A stretch of DNA of 21,351 nt from assembly GCA_039199225.1 (NCBI GenBank), contig JBCCSZ010000120.1:1-21351 (forward strand). The letters run 5' to 3'. Under the pieces are notes generated by a model. That model did no database searches and was not told the DNA's origin. It saw only the letters and a list, made by a program, of their open reading frames with translations. The DNA is from JBCCSZ01 sp039199225. GTDB lineage: Bacteria > Bacteroidota > Bacteroidia > Chitinophagales > Saprospiraceae. Numbering within the stretch: the first letter of the stretch is position 1; every line of letters begins with the position of its first letter. The position numbers and the translations under genes were made by a program. This document shows, piece by piece, positions 14,999-21,351 of the stretch.

Positions 14999-15850
14999 TT
15001 ATCCGAGTTCCACATGCTTGAAATCGGTCACTGTCAATTTCCCATCTATACTTTGTAAGTACTTGCTGATGGACATGCTGGAATCTTTGACGTATTGCTG
15101 ATTGAGCAATGTATTCTCCTTGTAGAACTTATTGAGCTTACCCATTGCGATCTTCTCGAGCATGGCCTCTGGCTTACCCGCCTGACGAGCCTGCTCCTTT
15201 CCAATCTCAATTTCTTTCTCAACAGTTGTTGCATCGACGCCATCTTTGTCAACAGCGATTGGACGCATGGCTGCTATCTGCATAGCAACGTTCTTACCAG
15301 GTTCCATGAATTGAGGGCCTTCGAGGTTCAGTGCAACAATCACACCGGCGCGGTAGCCCATGTGGATGTAAGGCAATACCTGTCCTTCGCCAGCGGCTGT
15401 TTCGATCTTCTCGTATCTATTGACTTCGATCTTTTCGCCGATCACACCAACCTGCTCAGTAATCTTCGCTCCGATGCTCAACTCACCTTCGAAAGGCAAT
15501 TCGAGTAAGCTTTCCAGTGAGTCAGGTAATGTTTTCAATGCCACTTCGGCAACCTGCTTAGCCAGTTCGACAAAGCTGTCAGTCTTGGCTACAAAATCTG
15601 TTTCGCAACTGAGGCGGATGATAACACCATTATTTCTGTTGTGGCTGGTCAAAGCGATGACGACACCTTCCTTGGCGTCGCGTTCTGCCCGCTTAGCAGA
15701 CAATTTCTGACCTTTTTTCCGCAGGATCTCGATGGCTTTTTCGTAATCACCCTCTGCTTCTGTGAGAGCTTTCTTACAATCCATCATACCGGCACCTGTT
15801 TGGTCCCGCAATTTTTTTACGTCGGCTGCTGAGATTTTCACAGTATCCAT
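14999..15850 (-). CDS. tsf: Translation elongation factor Ts
   Basis: A 283-residue EF-Ts, the nucleotide-exchange factor that regenerates EF-Tu-GTP during protein synthesis. The UBA-like N-domain reads ISAADVKKLRDQTGAGMMDC (6-25), and the EF-Tu-contacting TDFVAK motif is at 84-89. The C-terminal half holds the remaining core-domain sequence, ending LTVTDFKHVELG. An in-frame ATG at 15919 would add 23 residues (MMTNWLQAKSF...) that do not resemble EF-Ts. ATG 15850, giving MDTVKISAADVKKLRDQTGA, is therefore chosen. It follows rpsB by 88 bases, the classic rpsB-tsf pair, and is the last gene of the ribosomal operon before the palindromic terminator. Confidence 0.96.
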   Translation of the reverse strand: MDTVKISAADVKKLRDQTGAGMMDCKKALTEAEGDYEKAIEILRKKGQKLSAKRAERDAKEGVVIALTSHNRNNGVIIRLSCETDFVAKTDSFVELAKQVAEVALKTLPDSLESLLELPFEGELSIGAKITEQVGVIGEKIEVNRYEKIETAAGEGQVLPYIHMGYRAGVIVALNLEGPQFMEPGKNVAMQIAAMRPIAVDKDGVDATTVEKEIEIGKEQARQAGKPEAMLEKIAMGKLNKFYKENTLLNQQYVKDSSMSISKYLQSIDGKLTVTDFKHVELG

Positions 15851-15938
15851 ATTTTGATTTTGAAGAATTCTAATATTAATTGTTTCGAATGACTTTGCCT
15901 GTAACCAGTTAGTCATCAAAATGGTTCAGACCGCTTGT

Positions 15939-16664
15939 TTAGCCCTGCTTGGCTGCTTCGCGCTCTGACTTGGCACTCCGGCGTTCATTCAATCCTTCCT
16001 TGATTGCTTCTACCATAAAATCGCTGATGATTTTGATGGACTTAGAAGCATCGTCATTGGCCGGGATTGGATAATCAACCGTTGATGGGTCAGAGTTGGT
16101 ATCGACCATCGCAATGGTGCGCAGACCCAGCTTTTTGGCTTCGGCCAGTGCAATGTGCTCATGGTGGATGTCGACAATGAACATAGCAGCAGGCAAACGA
16201 TTGAGGTTAGCGATACCACCCAGAACTTTTTCCAGTTTGTTGCGCTCCCGTGTTAACGTCAGACGCTCTTTCTTTGTTACACTATTGAGGGTACCATCTG
16301 CCAACATCCGGTCGATGTTGTTCATCTTTTTGATGGACTTGCGGATGGTTGCAAAGTTGGTCATCATACCTCCCAACCAGCGCTCTGTCACGAATGGCAT
16401 GCCAACGCTTCTGGCTGCTTCAGAAATAATGGTACGAGACTGTTTTTTGGTGGCAACAAAAAGAACTTTCTTGCCAGACTTGGCGATTTGACGCATGGCA
16501 TTGGCCGCTTTGTCCAGGCATTCCGAAGTACGGTTTAGGTCGATGATGTGAATACCTCGGCGCTCCATGAATATATAAGGCTGCATCTTTGGATTCCACT
16601 TTTTCTTGAGGTGTCCAAAATGAACACCGGCATCCAGAAGCTGCTTATTAGTAGGCTTTTCCAT
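15939..16664 (-). CDS. rpsB: Small ribosomal subunit protein S2
   Basis: A 241-residue S2 protein of the 30S subunit, which binds late in assembly and contacts S1 in many bacteria. The N-terminal LLDAGVHFGHLKKKWNPKM (9-27) and the segments FVTERWLGGMMTNF (90-103) and DTNSDPSTVDYPIPANDDA (188-206) are diagnostic. A short basic/acidic tail ends REAAKQG. The start is ATG 16664, 54 bases after the rpsI stop, within an A/T-rich leader. It stands third in rplM-rpsI-rpsB-tsf, consistent with one operon read from the promoter before rplM, although a second internal promoter cannot be excluded. Confidence 0.97.
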   Translation of the reverse strand: MEKPTNKQLLDAGVHFGHLKKKWNPKMQPYIFMERRGIHIIDLNRTSECLDKAANAMRQIAKSGKKVLFVATKKQSRTIISEAARSVGMPFVTERWLGGMMTNFATIRKSIKKMNNIDRMLADGTLNSVTKKERLTLTRERNKLEKVLGGIANLNRLPAAMFIVDIHHEHIALAEAKKLGLRTIAMVDTNSDPSTVDYPIPANDDASKSIKIISDFMVEAIKEGLNERRSAKSEREAAKQG

Positions 16665-16718
16665 ATCTTCTTGATAATTTGACTATTAGTTTTACAAAAG
16701 AAATAAAAGGCTGAATGC

Positions 16719-17105
16719 TTAACGCTTGGAAAACTGGAAGCTCTTTCTCGCTTTGGGCTTACCGTATTTCTTACGTTCCACAACACGTGCATCACGTGTA
16801 AGGAATTTCTTACTTTTAAGCGGCGTGCGAAAATCTTCGTTGAGTTTTACAAGAGCGCGAGCAATGGCCATGCGAACTGCCTGAGCCTGGCCTTTGAATC
16901 CACCACCAGCTACATTGACCTTGAGGTCGTAGATGTTGTCTGCGCCAACTGTGGTAAACGGATCGCTGATATGAGCCTGAATGTGTGCAAGCGGGAAATA
17001 CTCTTTGAAGTCCTTACCATTAACGGTAATCTTACCTTCTCCCTTTGTCAGATAGACCCTTGCGACAGCTGCTTTTCTTCTGCCAGTAGCATTGATCATT
17101 TCCAT
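16719..17105 (-). CDS. rpsI: Small ribosomal subunit protein S9
   Basis: A 128-residue S9 protein. The N-terminus MINATGRRKAAVARVYL and the C-terminus ending FQFSKR are characteristic; the C-terminal Lys-Arg tail reaches the P-site tRNA in the 30S subunit. GGGFKGQAQAVRMAIARAL in the middle is the conserved core. The start could be ATG 17105 or the ATG two codons later (17099), which would give the more usual MINATGRRK beginning. It follows rplM, the usual partner, but after an unusually long 147-base gap filled by an imperfect inverted repeat. Confidence 0.97.
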   Translation of the reverse strand: MEMINATGRRKAAVARVYLTKGEGKITVNGKDFKEYFPLAHIQAHISDPFTTVGADNIYDLKVNVAGGGFKGQAQAVRMAIARALVKLNEDFRTPLKSKKFLTRDARVVERKKYGKPKARKSFQFSKR

Positions 17106-17129
17106 ATGATAGAAGCAATTTTTTTAACT

Positions 17130-17236
17130 CAAGTTGTGGTGGCTGAAAGGTCTAAGGAGAAATTTGAAAGGAACCCCAGGGGTTGCGTAGCAAATATTCG
17201 AGTCACAAGCTTTCTGACGAATAAACCACAAACTTG
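17130..17236. repeat. Imperfect 107-bp inverted repeat between rplM and rpsI
   Basis: Nested complementary segments share a centre at 17178: 17130-17140 with 17225-17236 (CAAGTTGTGGT against ACCACAAACTTG, one bulged base), 17145-17149 with 17210-17214, 17162-17166 with 17191-17195, and AACCCC 17172-17177 with GGGGTT 17179-17184. The transcript could fold into one long interrupted hairpin. It may be an RNA control or processing element or a decayed small repeat. There is no U-tract after it, so it is not a simple terminator. Confidence 0.45.
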
Positions 17237-17252
17237 AAATTTTTTAGATGAG

Positions 17253-17696
17253 TTAGAAATTGAATGGTTCGGGTTTCTGTGCCGTGTGCGGATGTTCCGC
17301 ATCTGTGTACACAAAGAGCTTTTTGATCATTTTACGACCCAGCTTCGTCTTTGGCAACATACCCTTGACAGCCGCCTCGATGATAGCGATCGGCTTTTTG
17401 GCTAATTGCTCCTTAGCAGTCCGTCTCTTTTGGCCACCTGGATAGCCAGAGAAAGTAATGTACTCTTTCTGGTCCCACTTTTTACCGGTGAAGCGCACTT
17501 TATCCGCATTGAGAACGATGACATAGTCACCACAATCTACATGGGGCGTGTAGCTGGGCTTGTGCTTGCCACGCAGTACGTGGGCAATCTGAGAACACAA
17601 ACGTCCAACCGTTTTATTTTGCGCATCTACCACATACCACTTATGGACCACATCCTCCTTCCTTTCAGACTTCGTTTTGTAACTTAAAGTATCCAC
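17253..17696 (-). CDS. rplM: Large ribosomal subunit protein L13
   Basis: A 147-residue L13 of the 50S subunit, an early assembly protein. It shows KWYVVDAQNKTVGRLCSQIA (19-38), YTPHVDCGDYVIVLNADKV, GYPGGQKRRTA and VKGMLPKTKLGRKM, all family landmarks. The start codon is GTG at 17696: the encoded N-terminus MDTLSYKT is the one I know from Bacteroidota L13 proteins and no ATG fits. It is the first gene of rplM-rpsI-rpsB-tsf. A near-consensus promoter lies about 85-115 bases upstream, and the leader between them can form a short two-part stem, so autogenous control is possible. Confidence 0.96.
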   Translation of the reverse strand: MDTLSYKTKSERKEDVVHKWYVVDAQNKTVGRLCSQIAHVLRGKHKPSYTPHVDCGDYVIVLNADKVRFTGKKWDQKEYITFSGYPGGQKRRTAKEQLAKKPIAIIEAAVKGMLPKTKLGRKMIKKLFVYTDAEHPHTAQKPEPFNF

Positions 17697-17737
17697 AACA
17701 AATTCGGTTTAATAATGATAAATGAGAATTTCAGTCT

Positions 17738-17775
17738 GCTTTAATGGCATGTTTGTAGATTCCCTGCCTCAAAGC
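17738..17775 (-). promoter_or_regulatory. Candidate structured 5' leader of rplM
   Basis: In the RNA, GCTTT (17775-17771) can pair with AAAGC (17742-17738) and GGCA (17768-17765) with TGCC (17749-17746), separated by an asymmetric internal loop and closed by a 15-base loop. The stem starts at about the predicted transcription start. Ribosomal operons often carry such leaders for feedback by the encoded protein, and I recall a Bacteroidia L13 leader class; membership here is a guess. Confidence 0.4.
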
Positions 17776-17780
17776 GAGTG

Positions 17781-17811
17781 CAAAGGTAGGCTGCTTTAGC
17801 GCAAAAAACAA
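17781..17811 (-). promoter_or_regulatory. Promoter of the rplM-rpsI-rpsB-tsf operon
   Basis: The minus strand carries TTG (17811-17809), a 20-base spacer, then TACCTTTG (17788-17781). This is an exact match to the Bacteroidota primary-sigma promoter form TTG-N17-23-TAnnTTTG. Transcription should start near 17775, giving a leader of about 80 bases before the GTG start of rplM. It is the clearest promoter in the window, as expected for a highly expressed operon. Confidence 0.8.
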
Positions 17812-17967
17812 GGAATTTTAAGAAAAAAGTGATTCTGAGTGAACGTAACTCCTTGATAAACAGTTAAATTTTCGCCCAGAAATTTCATAGGTTGCGTATC
17901 TGGCCGCTGCTTTCCACATATCTCAGAGTAGGCAAAGTGCGAATTTGAACCTTCCTGGCTTGATTTT

Positions 17968-18156
17968 CTAAAACTTGCCCTTGTATTTCAAATAACACAT
18001 CATCGTCAGCATTAGTAATACAGGGATGATAACCATCAGGTCATAACGGATGACGCCGAAAGGCTGAGCCGCTGCCCAACTACGGAGTAGGATTTCCCAT
18101 ACGATATATACGATCCAAAGAAATATGGTGAGTAAGTACAAGGAGTTAATCTTCAC
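17968..18156 (-). CDS. Small two-helix membrane protein, unknown function
   Basis: Starting at GTG 18156, this gives 62 residues: a basic start (MKINSL), a first hydrophobic helix (LYLLTIFLWIVYIVWEILL, about 6-24), a polar loop with SWAAAQPFGVIRYD, a second helix (LMVIIPVLLMLTMMCYL) and a basic end KYKGKF. The charge pattern suggests an inner-membrane hairpin. The frame continues upstream to a TTG at 18216, but that would overlap the end of the preceding DUF6010-like gene. GTG 18156 lies 7 bases after that gene's restored stop (18164-18166) and fits an operon. I do not recognise the family. Confidence 0.55.
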   Translation of the reverse strand: MKINSLYLLTIFLWIVYIVWEILLRSWAAAQPFGVIRYDLMVIIPVLLMLTMMCYLKYKGKF

Positions 18157-18163
18157 TATGAAG

Positions 18164-18456
18164 CTATTTAGACTTTGATAAGTGTTGACGACACAAATAT
18201 AGGATATATATGGCAACAGCTATGTCGAAGCCAATGCAAACCCCCGGATACCAAGTCGGAACATCCCCGGATGACCACCTTGGTGGAGCCAAACGTCCCA
18301 AAGGACGTGTAGCGCCCAACCTAAAGACAGCCAGCGTGCATCAAAGCGGCGAGCCAAATAGGCAGGTATAAAATACAGTGCAATGCCCAATAGCTCGATG
18401 GGCAACCAAGACCAATTGGTACCCCACAAGGCAAATCCAACGAAGGTAATCGGCAA
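18164..18456 (-). pseudogene. Frameshifted DUF6010-like membrane protein gene
   Basis: From TTG 18456 the first frame encodes LPIELLGIALYFIPAYLARR, then SLGWALHVLWDVWLHQGGHP, and after the break reads an unrelated 14-residue tail. In the frame reached by adding one base to the GGGG run at 18265-18268, the sequence continues sensibly as DVPTWYPGVCIGFDIAVAIY and ILYLCRQHLSKSK, stopping at 18164-18166. The joined product (97 residues, two to three hydrophobic helices) has the GW-H-WD-H and P-WYP-C-FD pattern I associate with DUF6010. There is no ATG, and an in-frame TAA lies just upstream, so the N-terminus may also be lost. It directly follows the lactonase-like gene (7 bases). The alternatives are a sequencing error or -1 ribosomal frameshifting. 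Confidence 0.65.
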
Positions 18457-18463
18457 GTATATT

Positions 18464-19405
18464 CTAATGGTTGCTTAAGAAAATTTTATCAGCCAGCCGA
18501 TGGCCACTTTGTGGATCGTGCGAAGGAAGGTAAATCAAGGGTTTTTCCACATGGTAATCCACAATTTGTGAATAAGTCTGTTTCAAAGCCTTTTTGTCAG
18601 CACTAATTCCTGGAATGATCCCCTGAATCAATTGTTGTTGGTCGAAACTCACATCTCCGGCCAATAAAATGTTGAAATCTTGGCACTGGATCAGTAAAGA
18701 CTGATGTCCGTAGGTGTGGCCGGGGGTGGAAACCAAGCTGATGTCCCTGGCATCTGTTAGAACATATCTTTTGGAAAGAAAGCGGTGGTCGCTGTTGTGG
18801 TGTCGGATCAAGTGGGGTTGCAGCCAATTGGGTAGGAGGCATTTTACAGCGCCATAGGGATGTTGCCATTCTGTATGATTGACCAACACTTCGGCCTGCG
18901 GAAAAGCTGCCAGGCCATCGACATGATCGATGTGCAAATGCGACAGGCACACCCAGCGAACTTCCTGGGGCTTGAGACCAATTTCCGCCAGCCTTGCTGC
19001 CAATTCCATGGACTCGGTTTGTTCAAAGTGCAGGATTTTCCGATTGACCCAGCCAGTCGTTGAGTCGCAGTCAAAATAATCAGCTTGCACAACCTTGGCA
19101 TTCTCCCCAGTATCAAACAATAAAACACCTTCCGGATGCTCAATGCACCAGCAGTAAACAGGCATGGGTGCTGTCCATCTGAAATCTGCCAATATTTGCA
19201 GCATTCCCCATCCCTTATTGCGATGAGATCGCTTGACGGACACCGTTCCTGTGGGAATGGCGTGAATTTTTATCCCTGATTGTGGAAGGTGGAGCGTTCG
19301 AATGGACAGGTCTACGCTTGTGGACATTTGAATATCTGTTATTGGTGACAACATTTTTTCAAAACTTGCAAGAACCATAAGGTTCAAAAAATCTCTACGC
19401 AACAT
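18464..19405 (-). CDS. Metallo-beta-lactamase-fold hydrolase, lactonase-like
   Basis: A 313-residue MBL-fold protein. The metal-binding motif SHLHIDHVDG gives His156, His158, Asp160 and His161; further ligands are His230 in STPGHTYGH, Asp251 in LLAGDVSF and His296 in LPSHDP. This complete HxHxDH-H-D-H set and the length of the core match the N-acyl-homoserine-lactonase-like branch (AiiA/AttM type), which opens lactone rings; other esters or lactones are equally possible substrates. The N-terminus MLRRDFLNLMVLASF resembles a twin-arginine signal (RRxFL), though the hydrophobic part is short, so it may be exported folded. It lies 10 bases after the SRPBCC gene and 7 before the DUF6010-like fragment, in one leftward operon. 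Confidence 0.86.
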   Translation of the reverse strand: MLRRDFLNLMVLASFEKMLSPITDIQMSTSVDLSIRTLHLPQSGIKIHAIPTGTVSVKRSHRNKGWGMLQILADFRWTAPMPVYCWCIEHPEGVLLFDTGENAKVVQADYFDCDSTTGWVNRKILHFEQTESMELAARLAEIGLKPQEVRWVCLSHLHIDHVDGLAAFPQAEVLVNHTEWQHPYGAVKCLLPNWLQPHLIRHHNSDHRFLSKRYVLTDARDISLVSTPGHTYGHQSLLIQCQDFNILLAGDVSFDQQQLIQGIIPGISADKKALKQTYSQIVDYHVEKPLIYLPSHDPQSGHRLADKIFLSNH

Positions 19406-19415
19406 AGGAGAAGGT

Positions 19416-19907
19416 TTAGGAGCGATGGCTTTCGGCTATCTCTTCAATGCTTTGCATGACCTCTGGCAACAGCTTCCGATACCGCTCGCCAAACTTTTTG
19501 CCGAACCAATTTTTGAGTAGACCTCTAAAGCGTACCTCATGGGTGAAATACCACTGCCCATCTTTTTGTTTCAGGTATCTATGGATTTCTAGTGAACCCA
19601 GAGGCAGATTGGTTCGCATGGTGTAGGATCGACCTTCTTCGAACTGGGTGATTTTGAAGCGGGATTTTGGACCTTTATCGGGTACCAGCCTTCCCTTGGC
19701 GCCCAGTTGGAAAGGGCCTTTCATAGAGGCAGCCTTCAGACCCTGGTCCCAGCGAGGCCACTCAGCCACATCTGTCCATATCTTCCAAATGACGCTTGGA
19801 TTGGCTTTGGTGGAAAGGCTGTGCTGAAAGTGGGTGTTGGAATTCTGACTTTGTCCATTCATTTGAAATGTGATTACGATGAAAAAGCTAAAAATTAGAT
19901 TCTGCAT
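19416..19907 (-). CDS. SRPBCC-fold protein with signal peptide
   Basis: A 163-residue protein. Residues 1-20 form a hydrophobic secretion signal (MQNLIFSFFIVITFQMNGQS). After it comes a START/Bet v1-like SRPBCC domain: HFQHSLSTKANPSVIWKIWT and DVAEWPRWDQGL at the start, GSLEIHRYLKQKDGQWYFTH in the middle, and a C-terminal helix LLPEVMQSIEEIAES. SRPBCC domains bind hydrophobic ligands in a cavity; many are annotated polyketide cyclase/dehydrase-like without known activity. Export of such a domain is less usual than cytoplasmic forms. It is the first gene of the accessory operon, 208 bases from the divergent Crp/Fnr-type regulator. Confidence 0.83.
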   Translation of the reverse strand: MQNLIFSFFIVITFQMNGQSQNSNTHFQHSLSTKANPSVIWKIWTDVAEWPRWDQGLKAASMKGPFQLGAKGRLVPDKGPKSRFKITQFEEGRSYTMRTNLPLGSLEIHRYLKQKDGQWYFTHEVRFRGLLKNWFGKKFGERYRKLLPEVMQSIEEIAESHRS

Positions 19908-19945
19908 TTTTTGAGCATAAGGTCGTCGAATTTTGTCTTTGATCT

Positions 19946-19963
19946 ACTTGACCTATGTTAAGT
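19946..19963. promoter_or_regulatory. Candidate Fnr-type operator upstream of the hydrolase operon
   Basis: ACTTGAC-CTAT-GTTAAGT is a near-perfect dyad (one mismatch per arm) with 5-4-5 geometry around TTGAC-N4-GTTAA. This is close to the Fnr-type box TTGAT-N4-ATCAA. It sits 39-56 bases upstream of the SRPBCC start and in the shared intergenic region with a Crp/Fnr-family gene, so autoregulation and operon control are plausible. Confidence 0.4.
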
Positions 19964-20115
19964 TCGATTGAACCATTTCCGGAAAATTTTATTTCATAAG
20001 TAAGTAGTTAATAAAATGGCCTGCAGAGCAAATTGCTCGATGCAAAAATGACTAAACAACTGATTACCTGTAAGTTGTGTAGCGCAGTAGGGCTATGTCT
20101 TAAATAACCTTTTCA

Positions 20116-20694
20116 ATGATGTCTAAAAGCTTCAAAAAATACGTCAGCAAGTACATTGTGCTAGGAAGCTCAGAATGGGCATTTGTCGAGGAGCGCTTGG
20201 AGCGAATGTCATTGAGTTCGCGAGAATTGTTGCTCGAAGAGGGAAGAATTTGTCGTCATTTATATTTCTTGGAAGAAGGACTGCTGCGATACTTCGTTTG
20301 GCGAGATGGACAAGACATTACAAAGTTTTTTACATACGGCAACATCTTTTTCACTTCCATCCGTAGTTTTCAAAAGCAGCTTCCGGCTACAGAGAATATC
20401 CAGGCTTTGGAGGATTGTCAGCTGTTGTGCATTCGATTTGAACATTTATTGGAAATCAGAAAGGCCATTCCGCAATGGCACCTGCTGACAGCCGCCGTTA
20501 TCAGCGAGGTTCAGGGATGGACAGAAGACTTGATGGTTGCGCTACAAAATGAAACGGCTCAGGAACGCTATCGACGCATGCTGAACGAGCAATCAGAGCT
20601 TTCCAACCGGATTCCGTTGAAGTACCTCGCTACCTTTTTGGGCATTGCTCCTGAGAGTTTAAGCAGAATTAGGAGGCAGTTGGCTAAAGGTTGA
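20116..20694 (+). CDS. Crp/Fnr-family transcriptional regulator
   Basis: A 192-residue regulator. Residues 20-110 resemble a cyclic-nucleotide-binding beta-roll, with LLLEEGRICRHLYFLEEGLL (38-57) and DITKFFTYGNIFF (67-79). The key Glu/Arg of true cAMP binders are not evident, so the ligand is unknown. A dimerisation helix (about 115-155) leads to a C-terminal helix-turn-helix, IPLKYLATFLGIAPESLSRI (166-185), of the type seen in the many small Bacteroidota Crp/Fnr paralogues. No N-terminal Fe-S cysteine cluster is present, so oxygen sensing is unlikely. The ATG pair at 20116/20119 leaves the exact start uncertain. It is transcribed away from the SRPBCC-lactonase operon and probably controls it. 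A weak hairpin at 20822-20848 lies downstream. Confidence 0.88.
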   Translation: MMSKSFKKYVSKYIVLGSSEWAFVEERLERMSLSSRELLLEEGRICRHLYFLEEGLLRYFVWRDGQDITKFFTYGNIFFTSIRSFQKQLPATENIQALEDCQLLCIRFEHLLEIRKAIPQWHLLTAAVISEVQGWTEDLMVALQNETAQERYRRMLNEQSELSNRIPLKYLATFLGIAPESLSRIRRQLAKG

Positions 20695-20968
20695 ATTAAG
20701 TGGACAAATTTGGAAAATATAAGACAATCATTGGTCGCTGATATAAAATTTGTCGAATTTATGGGTACTCCCAACGAAAAAACGACACATTTCAATGAAA
20801 ACAGAATTATATCATTATAAGCACCTTTTAGTCCCTTTCCTAAAGGTGTGTTAAAAAGAGGAAAATCTGCAACTTTTAGGGGCTTCCTCACATCTTATAA
20901 GTAGAAAGGAAAGATAAAAATAAGCTGAAGAAGTGGATTGGCATTTTAACCAATAAAACACCACCGTT

Positions 20969-21175
20969 ATGAAAAAGAAGTCATTTCACAGCAGACTCGA
21001 AGCCATCGATTGGATTGCAGACAATGCAGAGAACGAAGGTCAATTTGAGGTTCTTCGCGAACAGCTCAACTTCAACTACATTTACCACAATGTATACTTC
21101 CTAGACTTGGGTGAGATGGATGCCGAAGTCGTCATGCAGGAGCGCAATACCAACGGACCAGATAGATTCCTTTGA
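20969..21175 (+). CDS. Small hypothetical protein
   Basis: A 68-residue soluble protein beginning MKKKSFHSRLEAIDWIADNA, then a helical segment rich in Glu, and a C-terminal half FNYIYHNVYFLDLGEMDAE that looks like beta strands. No cysteines, signal or membrane segment. The start ATG follows an AT-rich leader with a small ATTGG...CCAAT hairpin (20938-20955). Coding potential is supported by good G+C balance and by the complete frame, but I know no family. It follows the regulator by 274 bases that hold no other gene, and a short hairpin follows its stop. Confidence 0.6.
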   Translation: MKKKSFHSRLEAIDWIADNAENEGQFEVLREQLNFNYIYHNVYFLDLGEMDAEVVMQERNTNGPDRFL

Positions 21176-21178
21176 TGA

Positions 21179-21194
21179 AGCCCATAAAAGGGCT
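21179..21194 (+). terminator. Short hairpin after the 68-residue gene
   Basis: AGCCC (21179-21183) pairs with GGGCT (21190-21194) around a 6-base loop, starting 4 bases after the stop codon. There is no U-tract, so it is at best a weak terminator or an mRNA end-stabilising hairpin. Confidence 0.3.
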
Positions 21195-21231
21195 GAAACA
21201 GCAACTTGCTGAGAGTGCTCAAAAAACTGTG

Positions 21232-21351
21232 TCACCCATTAATATAGTTAGAAAAACGTTCTCCAAATTTATCAATCAACTCTCGTCGGACACTGGCCCA
21301 ATTGTGGACTTTTTTATGCCAACTCTTCTTACTTCGCTGCAAAGACAGATA
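21232..21351 (-). CDS. C-terminal end of an unknown protein, cut by the right edge
   Basis: On the minus strand a frame enters from the right edge and stops at TGA 21232-21234 after 39 residues. It includes SLQRSKKSWHKKVHNWASVR and ends LIDKFGERFSNYING. The composition (basic, Trp-containing, amphipathic helices) looks like a real protein end rather than a chance frame, but 39 residues are too few to name a family. It is convergent with the 68-residue gene. Confidence 0.45.
   Translation of the reverse strand, partial: YLSLQRSKKSWHKKVHNWASVRRELIDKFGERFSNYING

Noticed and set aside
15851..15919. An N-terminal extension of EF-Ts from ATG 15919
   Set aside because: The 23 extra residues do not resemble EF-Ts, whereas the internal ATG gives a normal beginning.
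16784..16798. Two CACGTG hexamers within rpsI as possible further parS sites
   Set aside because: The flanks do not match TGTTNC/GNAACA; the bases follow from the S9 codons for Thr-Arg-Asp-Ala-Arg-Val.
17930..17967. A GGTTCAAATTC stretch on the minus strand as a tRNA T-loop
   Set aside because: The flanking bases do not form the 5-bp T-stem, and no acceptor or anticodon arm can be found.

Overview
The window looks like a chromosomal segment of a Bacteroidota bacterium, possibly a Saprospiraceae-like lineage (low confidence below phylum). Reasons: the block rplM-rpsI-rpsB-tsf-pyrH, a promoter of the Bacteroidota type (TTG-N20-TACCTTTG) before rplM, an L13 N-terminus MDTLSYKT, a large DUF4175-type coiled-coil protein, a YbeY whose third metal ligand is Asp, and A-rich rather than Shine-Dalgarno start regions. 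Nearly every gene from base 1 to 19907 lies on the minus strand, so the text below reads from right to left in transcription order. Two identical copies of the chromosome-partition site parS (TGTTCCACGTGGAACA), 424 bp apart, suggest the segment is close to the replication origin.

Region by region. (1) 1-1649: an AT-rich stretch (about 32% G+C in two 60-base lines counted by hand, against about 47% in a line within thrA) with three small minus-strand genes of unknown function: a soluble protein, a lipoprotein, and a DUF6896-like protein cut by the left edge whose start is frameshifted or non-ATG. (2) 1754-4129: a strong terminator hairpin and a secreted M1-type metallopeptidase. (3) 4130-4559: a gene-free stretch carrying parS copy 1. 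(4) 4560-9386: the threonine operon thrA-thrB-thrC, with parS copy 2 inside thrC. (5) 9442-13867: ybeY, an RsbW-like ATPase-fold protein overlapping ybeY by ATGA, and a 1114-residue DUF4175-type membrane/coiled-coil protein. The gap 13868-14161 shows nothing recognisable. (6) 14162-17811: pyrH behind its own promoter, a 40-bp perfect palindromic terminator, then the translation operon rplM-rpsI-rpsB-tsf with a clear promoter and a candidate structured leader. (7) 17968-19907: an accessory operon: SRPBCC-fold protein, metallo-beta-lactamase-fold lactonase-like hydrolase, a frameshifted DUF6010-like membrane protein and a small membrane protein. (8) 20116-21351: a divergently transcribed Crp/Fnr-family regulator that may control the accessory operon, a 68-residue protein of unknown function, and the C-terminal end of an unknown minus-strand gene.

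How the genes work together: thrABC covers phosphorylation of aspartate, reduction to homoserine, phosphorylation of homoserine and formation of threonine. The semialdehyde dehydrogenase step between the kinase and the homoserine dehydrogenase must be encoded elsewhere. rplM-rpsI-rpsB-tsf supplies ribosomal proteins and EF-Ts; pyrH supplies UDP; ybeY acts in rRNA processing. No tRNA, rRNA, CRISPR array or insertion sequence was recognised. The best leads are the parS pair, two single-base frameshifts confined to accessory genes, the Fnr-like dyad between the regulator and the hydrolase operon, and RNA-scale inverted repeats around thrA and rplM-rpsI. All family names come from recognition by eye; no database search was possible.
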